DNA from: Acidobacteriaceae bacterium
GTDB lineage: Bacteria > Acidobacteriota > Terriglobia > Terriglobales > Acidobacteriaceae
Direction: 5' to 3'
Length of the DNA: 64,000 nt
Assembly: GCA_030041435.1 (NCBI GenBank)
Contig: JASHNW010000077.1
Span: 47,553 to 111,552, forward strand
Below, piece after piece: positions 54,740 through 63,584 of the stretch (within the stretch, counting starts at the first letter, position 1; every line of letters begins with the position of its first letter). The notes beneath the pieces are model-generated. The model was not told where the DNA came from and searched no databases. It saw only the letters and a program-made list of their open reading frames with translations. Position numbers and translations under genes: made by a program.

Positions 54740-55663
54740 TCACAGCTTCGCCCGCACCCGATCGACAGCCTGGGAAGCAATCGCCGGATCGTCCCCGAAT
54801 CCCTGCAGCCAGAAAACGTCCGGTTCGCGCCGGAACCAGGTGAGCTGGCGTTTGGCGTAATTCCGGTGACCCTGTCGCGTCGACGCAACCGCCTCGGACT
54901 CGGTGCATTCGCCGCGAATCACCGCGCGAGCCTGGCGATAGCCAAGTGCTTCGAAAGCACGAGGCGAATCCCCGAAGTCGCGAATCAGGGCACGGGTTTC
55001 GTCGATTAATCCCGCGGAAAACATCTGCTCGGCGCGGGCGTCAATGCGCTGGTAAAGCAGGGGGCGGGGAGGATCGAGTCCGATGCGCAGAATGCGGTAG
55101 CCCGTCAGCGCGTCGCGTCCGGATTGCCAGGCGATTGTGAGCGGCTGTCGTGCCGCCAGGCAGACTTCGATGGCACGAATCAGTTTGGGATGGTCGTTGG
55201 GGTGGGTGCGCTCGGCCGCCGCCGGATCCAGGCGGCGCAACACCCGCTGCAGCCATCCGCCTCCGCGGATTGCGGCGCTGCGTCGCAGTCGAGCACGCAG
55301 CTCTTCTGAACGCTGCGGGCCGCTGAACAGGCCGTCCAGCAGCGCGCGCAAGTACAGCCCGGTTCCCCCCGTCACGATGGGCAGGTGGTTGCGCGCAGTG
55401 ATGCCCGCCAGCGCCTGCCTGGCAAGCCGGCTGTAATCGCCGGCCGTGCAGAAATGGTCCGGCGGCAGAATGTCGATCAGATGGTGCGGAATCCGGCGCC
55501 GCTCCTCCAAAGACGGTTTGGCTGTCCCCAGGTCCATGCCCCGGTAGACGGCGACCGAATCGCAGCTGACGATTTCGCCCCCCAGGCGACTGGAAAGCTC
55601 CAGCGAGAGCGCTGTCTTGCCGCTGCCGGTCGGGCCGAGCAGGGCGACGAGAAGTGGCTCCAT
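54740..55663 (-). CDS. miaA: tRNA dimethylallyltransferase
   Basis: A 307-residue enzyme that adds a dimethylallyl group to A37 of tRNAs reading UNN codons. It has the P-loop GPTGSGKTAL (10-19), the SCDSVAVYRGMDLGTAK substrate site, LIDILPPD and GGTGLYLRALLDGL, all family markers in order. Length is normal. A tandem heptamer repeat sits immediately upstream of the ATG, and no Shine-Dalgarno sequence is obvious there apart from that repeat. Confidence 0.94.
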   Translation of the reverse strand: MEPLLVALLGPTGSGKTALSLELSSRLGGEIVSCDSVAVYRGMDLGTAKPSLEERRRIPHHLIDILPPDHFCTAGDYSRLARQALAGITARNHLPIVTGGTGLYLRALLDGLFSGPQRSEELRARLRRSAAIRGGGWLQRVLRRLDPAAAERTHPNDHPKLIRAIEVCLAARQPLTIAWQSGRDALTGYRILRIGLDPPRPLLYQRIDARAEQMFSAGLIDETRALIRDFGDSPRAFEALGYRQARAVIRGECTESEAVASTRQGHRNYAKRQLTWFRREPDVFWLQGFGDDPAIASQAVDRVRAKL

Positions 55664-55665
55664 GG

Positions 55666-55696
55666 CAGGTTACAGGTTACAGGGTGCAGGGAACAG
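55666..55696. repeat. Tandem heptamer repeat upstream of miaA
   Basis: CAGGTTA, CAGGTTA, CAGGGTG, CAGGGAA and CAG follow each other in exact 7-nt steps, starting 3 nt from the miaA start codon. The unit is CAGGnnn. The rest of the 55664-55822 spacer holds no gene and no hairpin that I could support. Confidence 0.55.
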
Positions 55697-55822
55697 AAAG
55701 CAGTCAGCATATAGCGGTCCACCGTTAGCCGATTGCTAAGAGCCGACAGCTGTCAGCGGGCCAAAGTTTACACCAGTCAGGGAGTGAGCAAGTCAGAGGA
55801 TGGCTGCTACCTGCCGTCTGCT

Positions 55823-57013
55823 TTATTCCACTTGTTGTTTGGCTCTATAGCCGTCGCGGGCGATGATGTCGTATTTGAGTTGCTTATGCTTCTCGTCTTC
55901 CATGCGCAGCGGATGTCCTTCCTGATCCACCAGCTGCACACGGATGCGACGGTAGGTTCCGTCCATTTTCGTGTTGGACGGCTTGTACGTGAGCTGGTAC
56001 TGATTGCGGATCTGGTTGTTGATCTCCGAGAAGATGTCGGGAAACTCGGCCTCGAAGCGCGGTTCAAACCACATTCCGCCAGTCATGCGCGCAAAGGTCT
56101 GCATTTCGTTGTCCGCCTGCAGCATCCCGATGCTGTCCCCGCGAGGACTCATCACGCGCGCGTAACCCCCGGTGCTGATGGTGAAGATGGTGACGTTTGG
56201 TGTCTCCTTAATCTTCTCCAGGATCTTATCCAGCGTGATTTTTGAAAAAGTATCGCGCCCTGAAGACACCAGGATGATGTACTTGCGCCCATCGATGCGA
56301 GTCAGCCGGTCGAGTGTCTCGTAGAGGGCGTCGAACTCGTTAGTCTCGTTCCAGGTCGGAATCTGCAGCGACTGAACGGCGTTCTGGATGATCATCTTGT
56401 TCTGCGTAAAGTCGGTCAGAATCGTGGTGTGCATGTCATAGGTCACCACCGCAACATAGTCATCCGGTCGCAGCTGCTGAGTGAACGAGTAGGCCGCATT
56501 CCACATGTCGTAAATGAAGTAGTAGCTGTTCGCGGCGAACTCCAGCAGCAGCACGGCGGTAATCGGCGCCTGCACCTGGTGGAAGCTGACAATCTGCTGC
56601 GGCACTCCGTCCTCAAAAACCCGGAAATTGTCTTCCTGCAGATTTGGAATGAATTGATGGGTCTTCTCCGCAATCACACCCACGTCCACGTTAACCACCG
56701 GCACATCGACCCGGAGCGAATAATTATTCAGCCCGGGAGGGTTCTTTACTGTTGGCGGGGGTGGAGGCGGGGCGGGTGCAGCCTTTTTTTTGGGGATGGC
56801 GATCGGGCCGTTGTCGCCCCCCGGACCTCCCGCCTCGGGGGTGGTCTGGTCCGCCGGCTGCTGCTGTTGTTGTTGTTGCTGCTGGGGTTGGGTTTGCTGG
56901 GATGAATCGGTCGTACTCTGCCCCCATGACGATTGAGCGACATAAAGCGTCTGACACAGCAGCAGAACAGCAGTGGTGGTAATGGCCGTTATGTGGAGGC
57001 GTGAATCCCTCAT
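55823..57013 (-). CDS. Secreted VWFA-related protein with degenerate metal site
   Basis: A 396-residue exported protein of the acidobacterial VWFA-related type. It has a signal peptide (about 1-31), a Gln-rich and Pro-rich linker (about 35-95, with runs of ten Gln and seven Pro), then a beta domain (about 98-150, VDVPVVNVDVGVIAEKT) and a VWA domain (about 150-330, ITAVLLLEF, QLRPDDYVAVVTYD, IILVSSGRDTF). The usual DxSxS metal-adhesion site reads LEFAANS, so divalent-metal binding is probably lost. An A8 run in the linker (coding strand) encodes Lys-Lys. Role unknown; proteins of this type are thought to mediate protein contacts at the cell surface. Confidence 0.75.
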   Translation of the reverse strand: MRDSRLHITAITTTAVLLLCQTLYVAQSSWGQSTTDSSQQTQPQQQQQQQQQPADQTTPEAGGPGGDNGPIAIPKKKAAPAPPPPPPTVKNPPGLNNYSLRVDVPVVNVDVGVIAEKTHQFIPNLQEDNFRVFEDGVPQQIVSFHQVQAPITAVLLLEFAANSYYFIYDMWNAAYSFTQQLRPDDYVAVVTYDMHTTILTDFTQNKMIIQNAVQSLQIPTWNETNEFDALYETLDRLTRIDGRKYIILVSSGRDTFSKITLDKILEKIKETPNVTIFTISTGGYARVMSPRGDSIGMLQADNEMQTFARMTGGMWFEPRFEAEFPDIFSEINNQIRNQYQLTYKPSNTKMDGTYRRIRVQLVDQEGHPLRMEDEKHKQLKYDIIARDGYRAKQQVE

Positions 57014-57080
57014 GGAAAACCTCTCGAACGATTTTCAAGCCAGGCGCACCTTGGCGGCAAGCACGAGAGCAGCTTAGTCT

Positions 57081-58943
57081 ATGGACGTGTACAACTGCCT
57101 GAAAGATATCCGCAACAGCCTTGGCGTACTCTCCGTCCTGGCAACCGCCGCTGTCGCAGGGCTGGCGCAAACGCCTGCCCCTGACCCGGCCCCTGCCCTC
57201 ATTCTGCCTCCCGCGCCGCCCGCCGTAACGAAATTCTTCCCCCTGAGCGAAATTCGCCGCGGACAACAGGGAGTAGCCTACACGGTCTTTCAGGGAACCA
57301 CACCGGAGCCCATGGCGGTGGAGATTCTTGGTGTTCTGCACAATGCCATCGGTCCCCGCCAGGACATGATCCTGGCTCGCCTGGAGGGCGCCAAACCGGA
57401 GTACACCGGGGTGGTGGCGGGCATGAGCGGCAGCCCCGTCTACATCGACGGGCGCCTGGTGGGCGCGTTGGCGTTTCGCATCGGCCAGTTCAGTAAGGAG
57501 CCTATCGCCGGCATTACTCCCATCCAGCAGATGCTGGGCGTGGAAGACGCCGGGTCGAGGCCAGGCGTGGAGCTGGCCGGCGCCGCCGTCATGAGCACGG
57601 CCTTCGACAAGTCGGCAGCCTCGGCTGTCGCCAGCCCGGATGCAGCCGCACCGCTCATCCAGCCCATGGATACACCCCTGGTTTTCAGTGGATTCAGCCC
57701 GGCGGCCCTCCAGCTCTGGAAGGATCATGCGCCCGCAGGCCTGGTGCCGGTGCAGGGCATCGGGGGATCGGAGAGCGACGAGAAGCAGCCGGAGCCGCTC
57801 ATCCCCGGCTCGGCCGTGAGCGCGGTGCTGGTGCGAGGGGATCTGGATGTTGCGGCCACCTGCACCGTTACCTACGTCGACCCGGCCAAACTGCTGGCCT
57901 GCGGGCACCCCATTACCCAGTTCGGACCGGTTTCCATGCCCATGACGAAGGCGGACGTGGTGGCTACCCTGGCGTCGCCGCTGGACTCCTTCAAGATCAT
58001 CAACACCACGGAGACAGTCGGATCGATCACCGAAGATCGGCAGTCGGCCATCATGGGGGAGTTCGGCAAGCCGGCTCGCATGATCCCCGTCACCCTGCAC
58101 GTGAGCGGAGACGGTGACGGGCTCCCCGAACACGGAAGCGTGCTGCACTTCGACGTGATCGATCAGCCACAGGTGACCCCCATGGCGGTGATGGTGGCCG
58201 TTTACCAGGGGCTGATGCAGCAGAACGGCTACTCGGCCCTGACCACGTACCGGGTGCAGGGAGCGGTCAAACTGAGCGGGTATCCCACCGTGAAGCTGGA
58301 CAGTCTGGTGGCGCCGACGGACACCTCGCCGGCGAATCTGCTGGCTGCCCTGGCATTAGGGGAGCGCTTTACGAAGCTCTACGACAATGCGGCCCGCCGG
58401 ACTCCAATCGAAAGTGTCGATCTGGAGGTCGACGCAATTCCGCGCCGGCTCACTGCGGAGATTGAGAGCGCCCAGGCCAGCAAGGTCGAGGTTCATGCCG
58501 GCGACGTTGTAACCGTGGAGGCGACCATTCGCCCCTGGCATGGCGACGCGCGCAACGTACGCGTTCCCGTCACGCTCCCCGCGAATCTGCCCGACGGTCC
58601 TGTGCGCCTGCTGGTGAGCGATGGCAGCACGCTCGACCGGCTGCTGCAGCCGCCGCAGTTCAACGCGCAGCCCCTGGATATGGCGGCTACCATTGCCCAG
58701 CTGAACAGCATGCATCCCAGCGACCGCCTGTACGTCACTCTGCTGGCGCCGGAGGCGCAGGCTGCCGTCGATGGACACACCCTCTCGGCCATTCCGCTTT
58801 CCATGGCCAATGCGCTGGAACCGCTCAAGGAAAACAAAGGCATGGCATTGAACGGAGAATCGGCAATGCCCATCGCGTCCCTGCCCATGGACGCCGTGCT
58901 CAGCGGACAGCAGCTGGTAACCCTGCAGGTGGAAGACCAGTAG
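57081..58943 (+). CDS. Exported SpoIVB-type (S55) serine peptidase-like protein
   Basis: A 620-residue protein with an N-terminal signal (about 1-30, ending GLAQ). The SpoIVB peptidase domain (about 50-260) has the PLSEIRRGQQG start and the VAGMSGSPVYIDG motif around residues 112-123, where the nucleophile serine sits in the family. In Bacillus this peptidase activates a sporulation sigma factor; acidobacteria do not sporulate, so the role here is a different envelope-signalling or regulatory cleavage. No PDZ domain is obvious. The C-terminal 300 residues are beta-rich and of unknown fold. The gene is divergent from the VWFA-like gene (67-bp spacer). The catalytic His and Asp could not be assigned by eye. 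Confidence 0.75.
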   Translation: MDVYNCLKDIRNSLGVLSVLATAAVAGLAQTPAPDPAPALILPPAPPAVTKFFPLSEIRRGQQGVAYTVFQGTTPEPMAVEILGVLHNAIGPRQDMILARLEGAKPEYTGVVAGMSGSPVYIDGRLVGALAFRIGQFSKEPIAGITPIQQMLGVEDAGSRPGVELAGAAVMSTAFDKSAASAVASPDAAAPLIQPMDTPLVFSGFSPAALQLWKDHAPAGLVPVQGIGGSESDEKQPEPLIPGSAVSAVLVRGDLDVAATCTVTYVDPAKLLACGHPITQFGPVSMPMTKADVVATLASPLDSFKIINTTETVGSITEDRQSAIMGEFGKPARMIPVTLHVSGDGDGLPEHGSVLHFDVIDQPQVTPMAVMVAVYQGLMQQNGYSALTTYRVQGAVKLSGYPTVKLDSLVAPTDTSPANLLAALALGERFTKLYDNAARRTPIESVDLEVDAIPRRLTAEIESAQASKVEVHAGDVVTVEATIRPWHGDARNVRVPVTLPANLPDGPVRLLVSDGSTLDRLLQPPQFNAQPLDMAATIAQLNSMHPSDRLYVTLLAPEAQAAVDGHTLSAIPLSMANALEPLKENKGMALNGESAMPIASLPMDAVLSGQQLVTLQVEDQ

Positions 58944-59029
58944 AAGTTCCGCCCGGCCCATCGGCGGGATCGCTGTAAGATAGGGATTCCACTGATACCT
59001 GCTGACTTGGTTCGGGGGGCTTCGCGGTC

Positions 59030-60037
59030 ATGCCAACGATTCCTGGTCTTGCTGTTCACGCAGCTGGAGCCGAGCTGCTGCCGCTGAAGTACGACCCGGG
59101 CGACCTGCAGCCGCAGGACATCGAAGTCCGCATCACGCACTGCGGGATTTGCCACAGCGACATCCACCTGATCGACAACGACTGGGGCGTCAGCCAGTAC
59201 CCATTCATTCCCGGACATGAAGTGGTCGGCACCGTGAAGCAGGTGGGCGAAGCTGTGTCTCACTTCGCTCCTGGCGATCGCGTCGGCATCGGATGGCAGG
59301 CCGACAGCTGCGGGTTCTGCGAGTGGTGCCGCCGCGGCGAGGAGCACCTGTGCGCGGAGGAGCAGCGCACCTGCATCGGGCGCCACGGCGGGTATGCAGA
59401 TGCCATCCGGGTCAACGTGCGCTTCGCTGTCAAACTGCCGGAGGCGCTGGACAGCCAGACCGCCGCTCCCCTGCTTTGCGCCGGAATTTCGGTGTACGAC
59501 CCGATGCGGGCCTTCGGCGTCAATCCGGCTTCGCGGATTGGCGTCATCGGCATCGGCGGCCTGGGACATCTGGCCCTGCAGTTTGCCCGGACCTTCGGCG
59601 CGGAGGTCACCGCCTTCTCCACCTCGCCGGCCAAGGAAGAAGAGGCGCTCGCTCTCGGCGCTCACCGCTTTGTCCACTCGCGCGAAACCAAGGCGCTCAG
59701 AGCGGTGGAAGGCTCGCAGGATCTGATCCTTTCCACGGTCAACGCCGAGCAGGAATGGGGAGCCTACGTCGCCGCGCTGCGTCCGCATGGAACCTTGTGC
59801 CTGGTTGGCGTGCCGCCGAAGCCGCTCACCCTTTCCGCCCTTCCCCTCATCGCCAAAGGGCGCTGTGTGTGCGGATCGGGCACCGGCAGTCCGGCGCGGA
59901 TCGCCGAGATGCTCGACATGGCGGCCAGGCACAGGATTGGCGCACGGACCGAGAGTTTCCCCATGACGGAGGCCAACCAGGCGCTGGATAAGGTGAGAAA
60001 GAACCACGTCCGGTATCGTGCCGTGCTGGTCAATTAG
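59030..60037 (+). CDS. Zinc-dependent alcohol dehydrogenase (CAD/YahK-like)
   Basis: A 335-residue medium-chain oxidoreductase, probably reducing aldehydes with NADPH. Catalytic zinc ligands are Cys38 (HCGICHSD) and His63 with Glu64 (PGHE). Structural zinc ligands are Cys94, Cys97, Cys100 and Cys108. The Rossmann motif is GIGGLGHLA (about 173-181). The length and order match the cinnamyl-alcohol-dehydrogenase branch. Substrate unknown. A strong hairpin follows the stop codon. Confidence 0.9.
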   Translation: MPTIPGLAVHAAGAELLPLKYDPGDLQPQDIEVRITHCGICHSDIHLIDNDWGVSQYPFIPGHEVVGTVKQVGEAVSHFAPGDRVGIGWQADSCGFCEWCRRGEEHLCAEEQRTCIGRHGGYADAIRVNVRFAVKLPEALDSQTAAPLLCAGISVYDPMRAFGVNPASRIGVIGIGGLGHLALQFARTFGAEVTAFSTSPAKEEEALALGAHRFVHSRETKALRAVEGSQDLILSTVNAEQEWGAYVAALRPHGTLCLVGVPPKPLTLSALPLIAKGRCVCGSGTGSPARIAEMLDMAARHRIGARTESFPMTEANQALDKVRKNHVRYRAVLVN

Positions 60038-60072
60038 CTGGCTCCCCGGTTCGCTGCGAAACGGGGAGCCAG
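60038..60072 (+). terminator. Strong hairpin after the alcohol dehydrogenase gene
   Basis: CTGGCTCCCCG (60038-60048) pairs perfectly with CGGGGAGCCAG (60062-60072) over 11 bp, and TTCG/CGAA inside extends it by 4 bp after one mismatch. It begins on the first base after the stop codon. No U-tract follows, so termination may need Rho. The rest of the 60038-60267 spacer holds nothing I could assign. Confidence 0.65.
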
Positions 60073-60267
60073 TAGCCAGTATCTCGTGGCTGCGTTCAGT
60101 TCCTGTTCGATTGCGGACACGGTGCGCCTCAAATGGACAGCGGGTCCAACGCCAGCGCTGCGGATGAACTTGACAGGCTGTGTGTTTTCAATGACTTGCG
60201 ACGATAGATCGGTCTCTGCGGCTGTGGCACTGAACGTGCACCATGAAAACCACTCAGGAGGGCAGAC

Positions 60268-60708
60268 ATGGCCTATGTCGAACGGATCCGCGACATGATC
60301 ACGGGACCGTTGCTGGAGGAGATTGTCCGGCAGCGCGTGGCAGCGGGGTGGCACCTGGTCTCAGTGGAATGGCGGCGTGAACTGCCCGACTCCGAAGCGC
60401 CAACCGAAGGCGCGTTTCCCGAAGAGATCCCCTACGGCCTGCGCGTCTCTGACGACTGCAAGGGGTTGGTGATTGACGAGACGGAACAGAAGGCCCTGTT
60501 GCAGATGATGGAAATGCTGGTGCAGGACTTCTCGTTCTCCTCGATCGCCAGCGACCTGAACGAGAAGGGCTTTCGCACCCGGGACGGCAAGCGGTGGAAT
60601 CCTGTGGCCATCTTCAATATGATTCCGCGGCTGATCGACGTGGGCCCGCGCCTCTTCTCGATGGAAGAATGGGAGAAGCGGCGCGCCAAGTTTGCCCGCA
60701 TGGTTTGA
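60268..60708 (+). CDS. Short protein with recombinase-domain-like segment
   Basis: A 146-residue protein. Residues about 80-125 (ALLQMMEMLVQDFSFSSI, ASDLNEKGFRTRDGKRW, VAIFNMIPRLIDVGPRLFS) resemble the Recombinase domain of large serine recombinases, which recognises DNA next to the crossover site. The catalytic resolvase domain and zinc ribbon are absent. The N-terminal 75 residues (VAAGWHLVSVEWRRELP) resemble nothing I can name. AGGAGG lies 6 nt before the ATG, so it is a real, well-translated gene. It may be a domesticated DNA-binding protein. No recombinase gene or attachment site is next to it. Confidence 0.6.
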   Translation: MAYVERIRDMITGPLLEEIVRQRVAAGWHLVSVEWRRELPDSEAPTEGAFPEEIPYGLRVSDDCKGLVIDETEQKALLQMMEMLVQDFSFSSIASDLNEKGFRTRDGKRWNPVAIFNMIPRLIDVGPRLFSMEEWEKRRAKFARMV

Positions 60709-60919
60709 ATCGGATGCTTCGGAGTCCAAACCGCGCTCAATGGTCGCCCCGGTCGCTGTTGTAAACCGCGGTGTGCGCGGAGCCAGCGGATTTCCTCCGC
60801 CCCGGCATCCTACCCAGGAGAACAGACCGGAACAGCGCGGCTTCTCGCGTCACGACAGCGCGCGCAGGACTTCTGCGAGAGGCTGCGATCTGTCCCAATC
60901 CAAATCCCAGAGGGGGGAC

Positions 60920-61432
60920 ATGATGAAGGTTTTTTCCGCGAATCTCGACAATCTCCGCAAGCTTTATCTCAACCAGCTGCAGATGTTGCTGTCGACCGAG
61001 CAGCAGATCGGGGTGGCTTTGCCCAGGATGATCGATAAGGCGACTGACGTGCAGCTGAAGCAGGCATTCCAGTCGCACATGCAGGAGACGCGTGAGCACG
61101 TGACGCGGCTGGAGGAGATTCTAAACGCGGCCAACGGCATGGCTGACCCCGTGAAGTGCAAGGTGATGGCCGCTCTGGGGACGGAAGCCGAAGACATGGT
61201 GAAGGACGCGGCCGACGATTCGGTGCGCGACGCCGCGCTGATCTCCGCCGGACAGCGCGTCGAGCACTACGAGATTGCATGCTACGGCGCCGTGCGGCGC
61301 TGGGCGGAGCTCCTGGGCGAAAAGACGCACGCGGAATTGCTGGACAAGACGATCCAGGAAGAGGGCCACGCGGATAAGCTGCTGACGGAGATCGCCGAGC
61401 GGGTGAATCCCTACGCGGAGAAGGCGGCGTAG
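60920..61432 (+). CDS. Ferritin-like DUF892 protein (YciE-type)
   Basis: A 170-residue all-helical protein of the ferritin-like DUF892 family, linked to stress response; its biochemical role is unknown. The pattern LRKLYLNQLQMLLSTEQQI, with HMQETREHVTRLEEI and HYEIACYGAVRRWAELLG later, carries the Glu/His residues of a likely di-metal site. The start at 60920 (AGGGGGG upstream) is chosen over an open frame reaching 60692. The 211-bp spacer before it holds no gene I can support. A heptamer repeat starts right after its stop codon. Confidence 0.85.
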   Translation: MMKVFSANLDNLRKLYLNQLQMLLSTEQQIGVALPRMIDKATDVQLKQAFQSHMQETREHVTRLEEILNAANGMADPVKCKVMAALGTEAEDMVKDAADDSVRDAALISAGQRVEHYEIACYGAVRRWAELLGEKTHAELLDKTIQEEGHADKLLTEIAERVNPYAEKAA

Positions 61433-61433
61433 C

Positions 61434-61457
61434 CAGGGCGCAGGGTAGAGGGAACAG
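61434..61457. repeat. Tandem heptamer repeat between DUF892 and typA
   Basis: CAGGGCG, CAGGGTA, GAGGGAA and CAG follow in exact 7-nt steps, beginning 2 nt after the DUF892 stop codon. The unit and its ending (GGGAACAG) match the array upstream of miaA. The remaining 82 bases before the typA stop codon hold no gene. Confidence 0.55.
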
Positions 61458-61539
61458 GCCCCAGCCGCGCCAGCCGGGACGAGTTCCACAAGCGGTAGAG
61501 GCCGCCGGCGGGCCACCCAGGCGAACCGCGGCCCGGCTG

Positions 61540-63354
61540 CTATGCCGGGACCGTCGGGTTTCTCCGCGGCCTTCGATTCGCCTGCAGGATCTTCTTCCGC
61601 AGGCGCAGCGATTTCGGCGTCACCTCCACCATCTCTTCGTCGGCGATGAACTCGATGGCCTGCTCCAGGTTCAGCAGGCGCGGGGGCGCCAGCCGGATCG
61701 CATCGTCGGCCGTCGACGCGCGCATGTTGGTCAACTTCTTTTCGCGCACCACGTTCACATCGAGGTCGTTGTCGCGCGAGTGCTCGCCGATGATCATGCC
61801 TTCGTAGACTTCCACGCCGGGCGGCGTGAACAGGACCCCGCGGTCTTCGAGACCTTCCAGTGCATAGGCGGTGGTGGTGCCGGGGCGGTCGGCCACCAGC
61901 GCGCCCGTGGGCCGCTGCGGGATTTGTCCCTGATGCGGCATGTAGCCATCGAAAAGCGAATTCATCACAATCGTCCCGCGCGTTTCGGTGAGCATTTCGG
62001 AGCGCAATCCGATCAGCCCGCGCGAGGGAACCCGGAATTCGAGACGCACGCGGCCGTAGCCGTGGTTGTGCATCCTGGTCATCTCGCCGCGGCGCGGGCC
62101 AAGCCGCTCGATGACCACGCCGACAAACTGTTCCGGGATGTCGATCGTGAGGTGCTCGACCGGCTCCATCAGCTTGCCATTGACATCTTTGGTGACGATC
62201 TCGGGACGGCCGACCATCAGCTCGAAGCCCTCGCGCCGCATCATCTCGATCAAAATCGACAGCTGCAGCTCGCCGCGCCCCAGCACTTTGAAGCTGTCCG
62301 GCGAGCCGCTCTCTTCCACGCGGATGGAGACGTTGGTGAGCAGCTCTTTCTCGAGACGCTCGCGCAGGTTGCGCGAGGTGACCCACTGTCCTTCGCGTCC
62401 GGCCATAGGCGAATTGTTCACGGAGAACTGCATGGCAATGGTCGGCTCGTCGATGATGATGGCCGGCAGCGGCGCAGGATTCTCCGCGTTGGTAATGGTT
62501 TCGCCGATGGTGATGCCCTCGACCCCGGCGATGGCCACGATGTCGTCGATTTCGGTGGCCTCAATGTCAACACGCTTAAGCCCGCTGAAGCTGAACATCT
62601 TCGTGATGCGCGTCTTGTGCAGTGAGCCATCGCGTTTGGAGATGGCGACGTCGTCGCCGGTGTGCAGCGTCCCCTGGAAGACGCGCGCGATGGCGAGCCG
62701 GCCGAGGTAATCGGAGTAATCGAGGTTGGTGACCAGAATCTGCAGGACGCCCTCGGGATCGCCCTTGCCCAGCGGAATGGTGTCGAGAATGGCCTGGAAG
62801 AGTGGCTGCAGATTTTCCCCTGGCGTTTTCGGATCGAAGCTGGCCTGGCCGAGCTTCGCGTTGGTGTACAGGACGGGGAAGTCGAGCTGGTCCTCGGTGG
62901 CGTCGAGATCGATGAAGAGGTCGTAGACCTCGTTCAGGACTTCCTGAGCGCGCGCGTCGGGACGGTCGATTTTGTTGATCACCAGGATTGGAGGCAGCCG
63001 CGCCTCCAGCGCTTTGGAGAGAACGTAGCGGGTTTGCGGCAGCGGCCCCTCGGAGGCATCGACCAGCAGCATGACGCCGTCGACCATCTTCAGAGCGCGC
63101 TCCACTTCGCCTCCGAAGTCGGCGTGGCCGGGGGTGTCGACAATGTTGATTTTTTCGCCGTGAAAGACGATGGCGGTATTTTTGGCGAGGATGGTGATGC
63201 CGCGCTCGCGCTCCAGCTCGTTCGAATCCATGACGCGCTCGGCGACGGCTTCGTTGGCGCGGAAGGTGCCGGCCTGGCGGAGCAGCGCGTCGACCAGAGT
63301 GGTTTTGCCGTGATCGACGTGGGCAATGATGGCGATGTTGCGAATATGGCTCAA
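61540..63354 (-). CDS. typA: Ribosome-associated GTPase TypA/BipA
   Basis: A 604-residue translational GTPase that binds ribosomes and helps cells cope with stress and low temperature. The GTPase motifs are [10 protein letters not shown] (11-20), the switch [19 protein letters not shown] and NKID, followed by the EF-G-like domains and the TypA-specific C-terminal domain. The start is TTG at 63354 (MSHIRNIAI), with AGGA about 7 nt upstream; starting later would lose the first strand of the GTPase. Length is normal. Confidence 0.95.
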   Translation of the reverse strand: MSHIRNIAIIAHVDHGKTTLVDALLRQAGTFRANEAVAERVMDSNELERERGITILAKNTAIVFHGEKINIVDTPGHADFGGEVERALKMVDGVMLLVDASEGPLPQTRYVLSKALEARLPPILVINKIDRPDARAQEVLNEVYDLFIDLDATEDQLDFPVLYTNAKLGQASFDPKTPGENLQPLFQAILDTIPLGKGDPEGVLQILVTNLDYSDYLGRLAIARVFQGTLHTGDDVAISKRDGSLHKTRITKMFSFSGLKRVDIEATEIDDIVAIAGVEGITIGETITNAENPAPLPAIIIDEPTIAMQFSVNNSPMAGREGQWVTSRNLRERLEKELLTNVSIRVEESGSPDSFKVLGRGELQLSILIEMMRREGFELMVGRPEIVTKDVNGKLMEPVEHLTIDIPEQFVGVVIERLGPRRGEMTRMHNHGYGRVRLEFRVPSRGLIGLRSEMLTETRGTIVMNSLFDGYMPHQGQIPQRPTGALVADRPGTTTAYALEGLEDRGVLFTPPGVEVYEGMIIGEHSRDNDLDVNVVREKKLTNMRASTADDAIRLAPPRLLNLEQAIEFIADEEMVEVTPKSLRLRKKILQANRRPRRNPTVPA

Positions 63355-63584
63355 GGAACAGTCCTGTTTTCTTCGATTTTGGGGACGTAGCAGCAGGCAT
63401 GCGGCGGAATGCAGACAGCCGGCGCGATTTTTCCGGCACCATTCTCGTCGCTAACGAGAAATTGCCGTCTTCAGATGGTGCAAACAGCGTCCTGTTCAGT
63501 TTATCAGCGCGGGCAACGCGCGCTGCGGCTGGGCGCGTCCCCTTAAGTGAGGGAACGGATGGCGCGGCAACGGAGGAATGGATC

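Noticed and set aside
60268..61432. A mobile element or prophage around the recombinase-like gene
   Set aside because: No catalytic recombinase, no terminal repeats, no attachment site and no phage genes; neighbours are chromosomal.
63355..63584. Two near-palindromes AACAG-n-CTGTT upstream of typA
   Set aside because: Two 5-bp half-sites with different spacers (2 and 4 nt) can easily arise by chance; no promoter geometry supports an operator.
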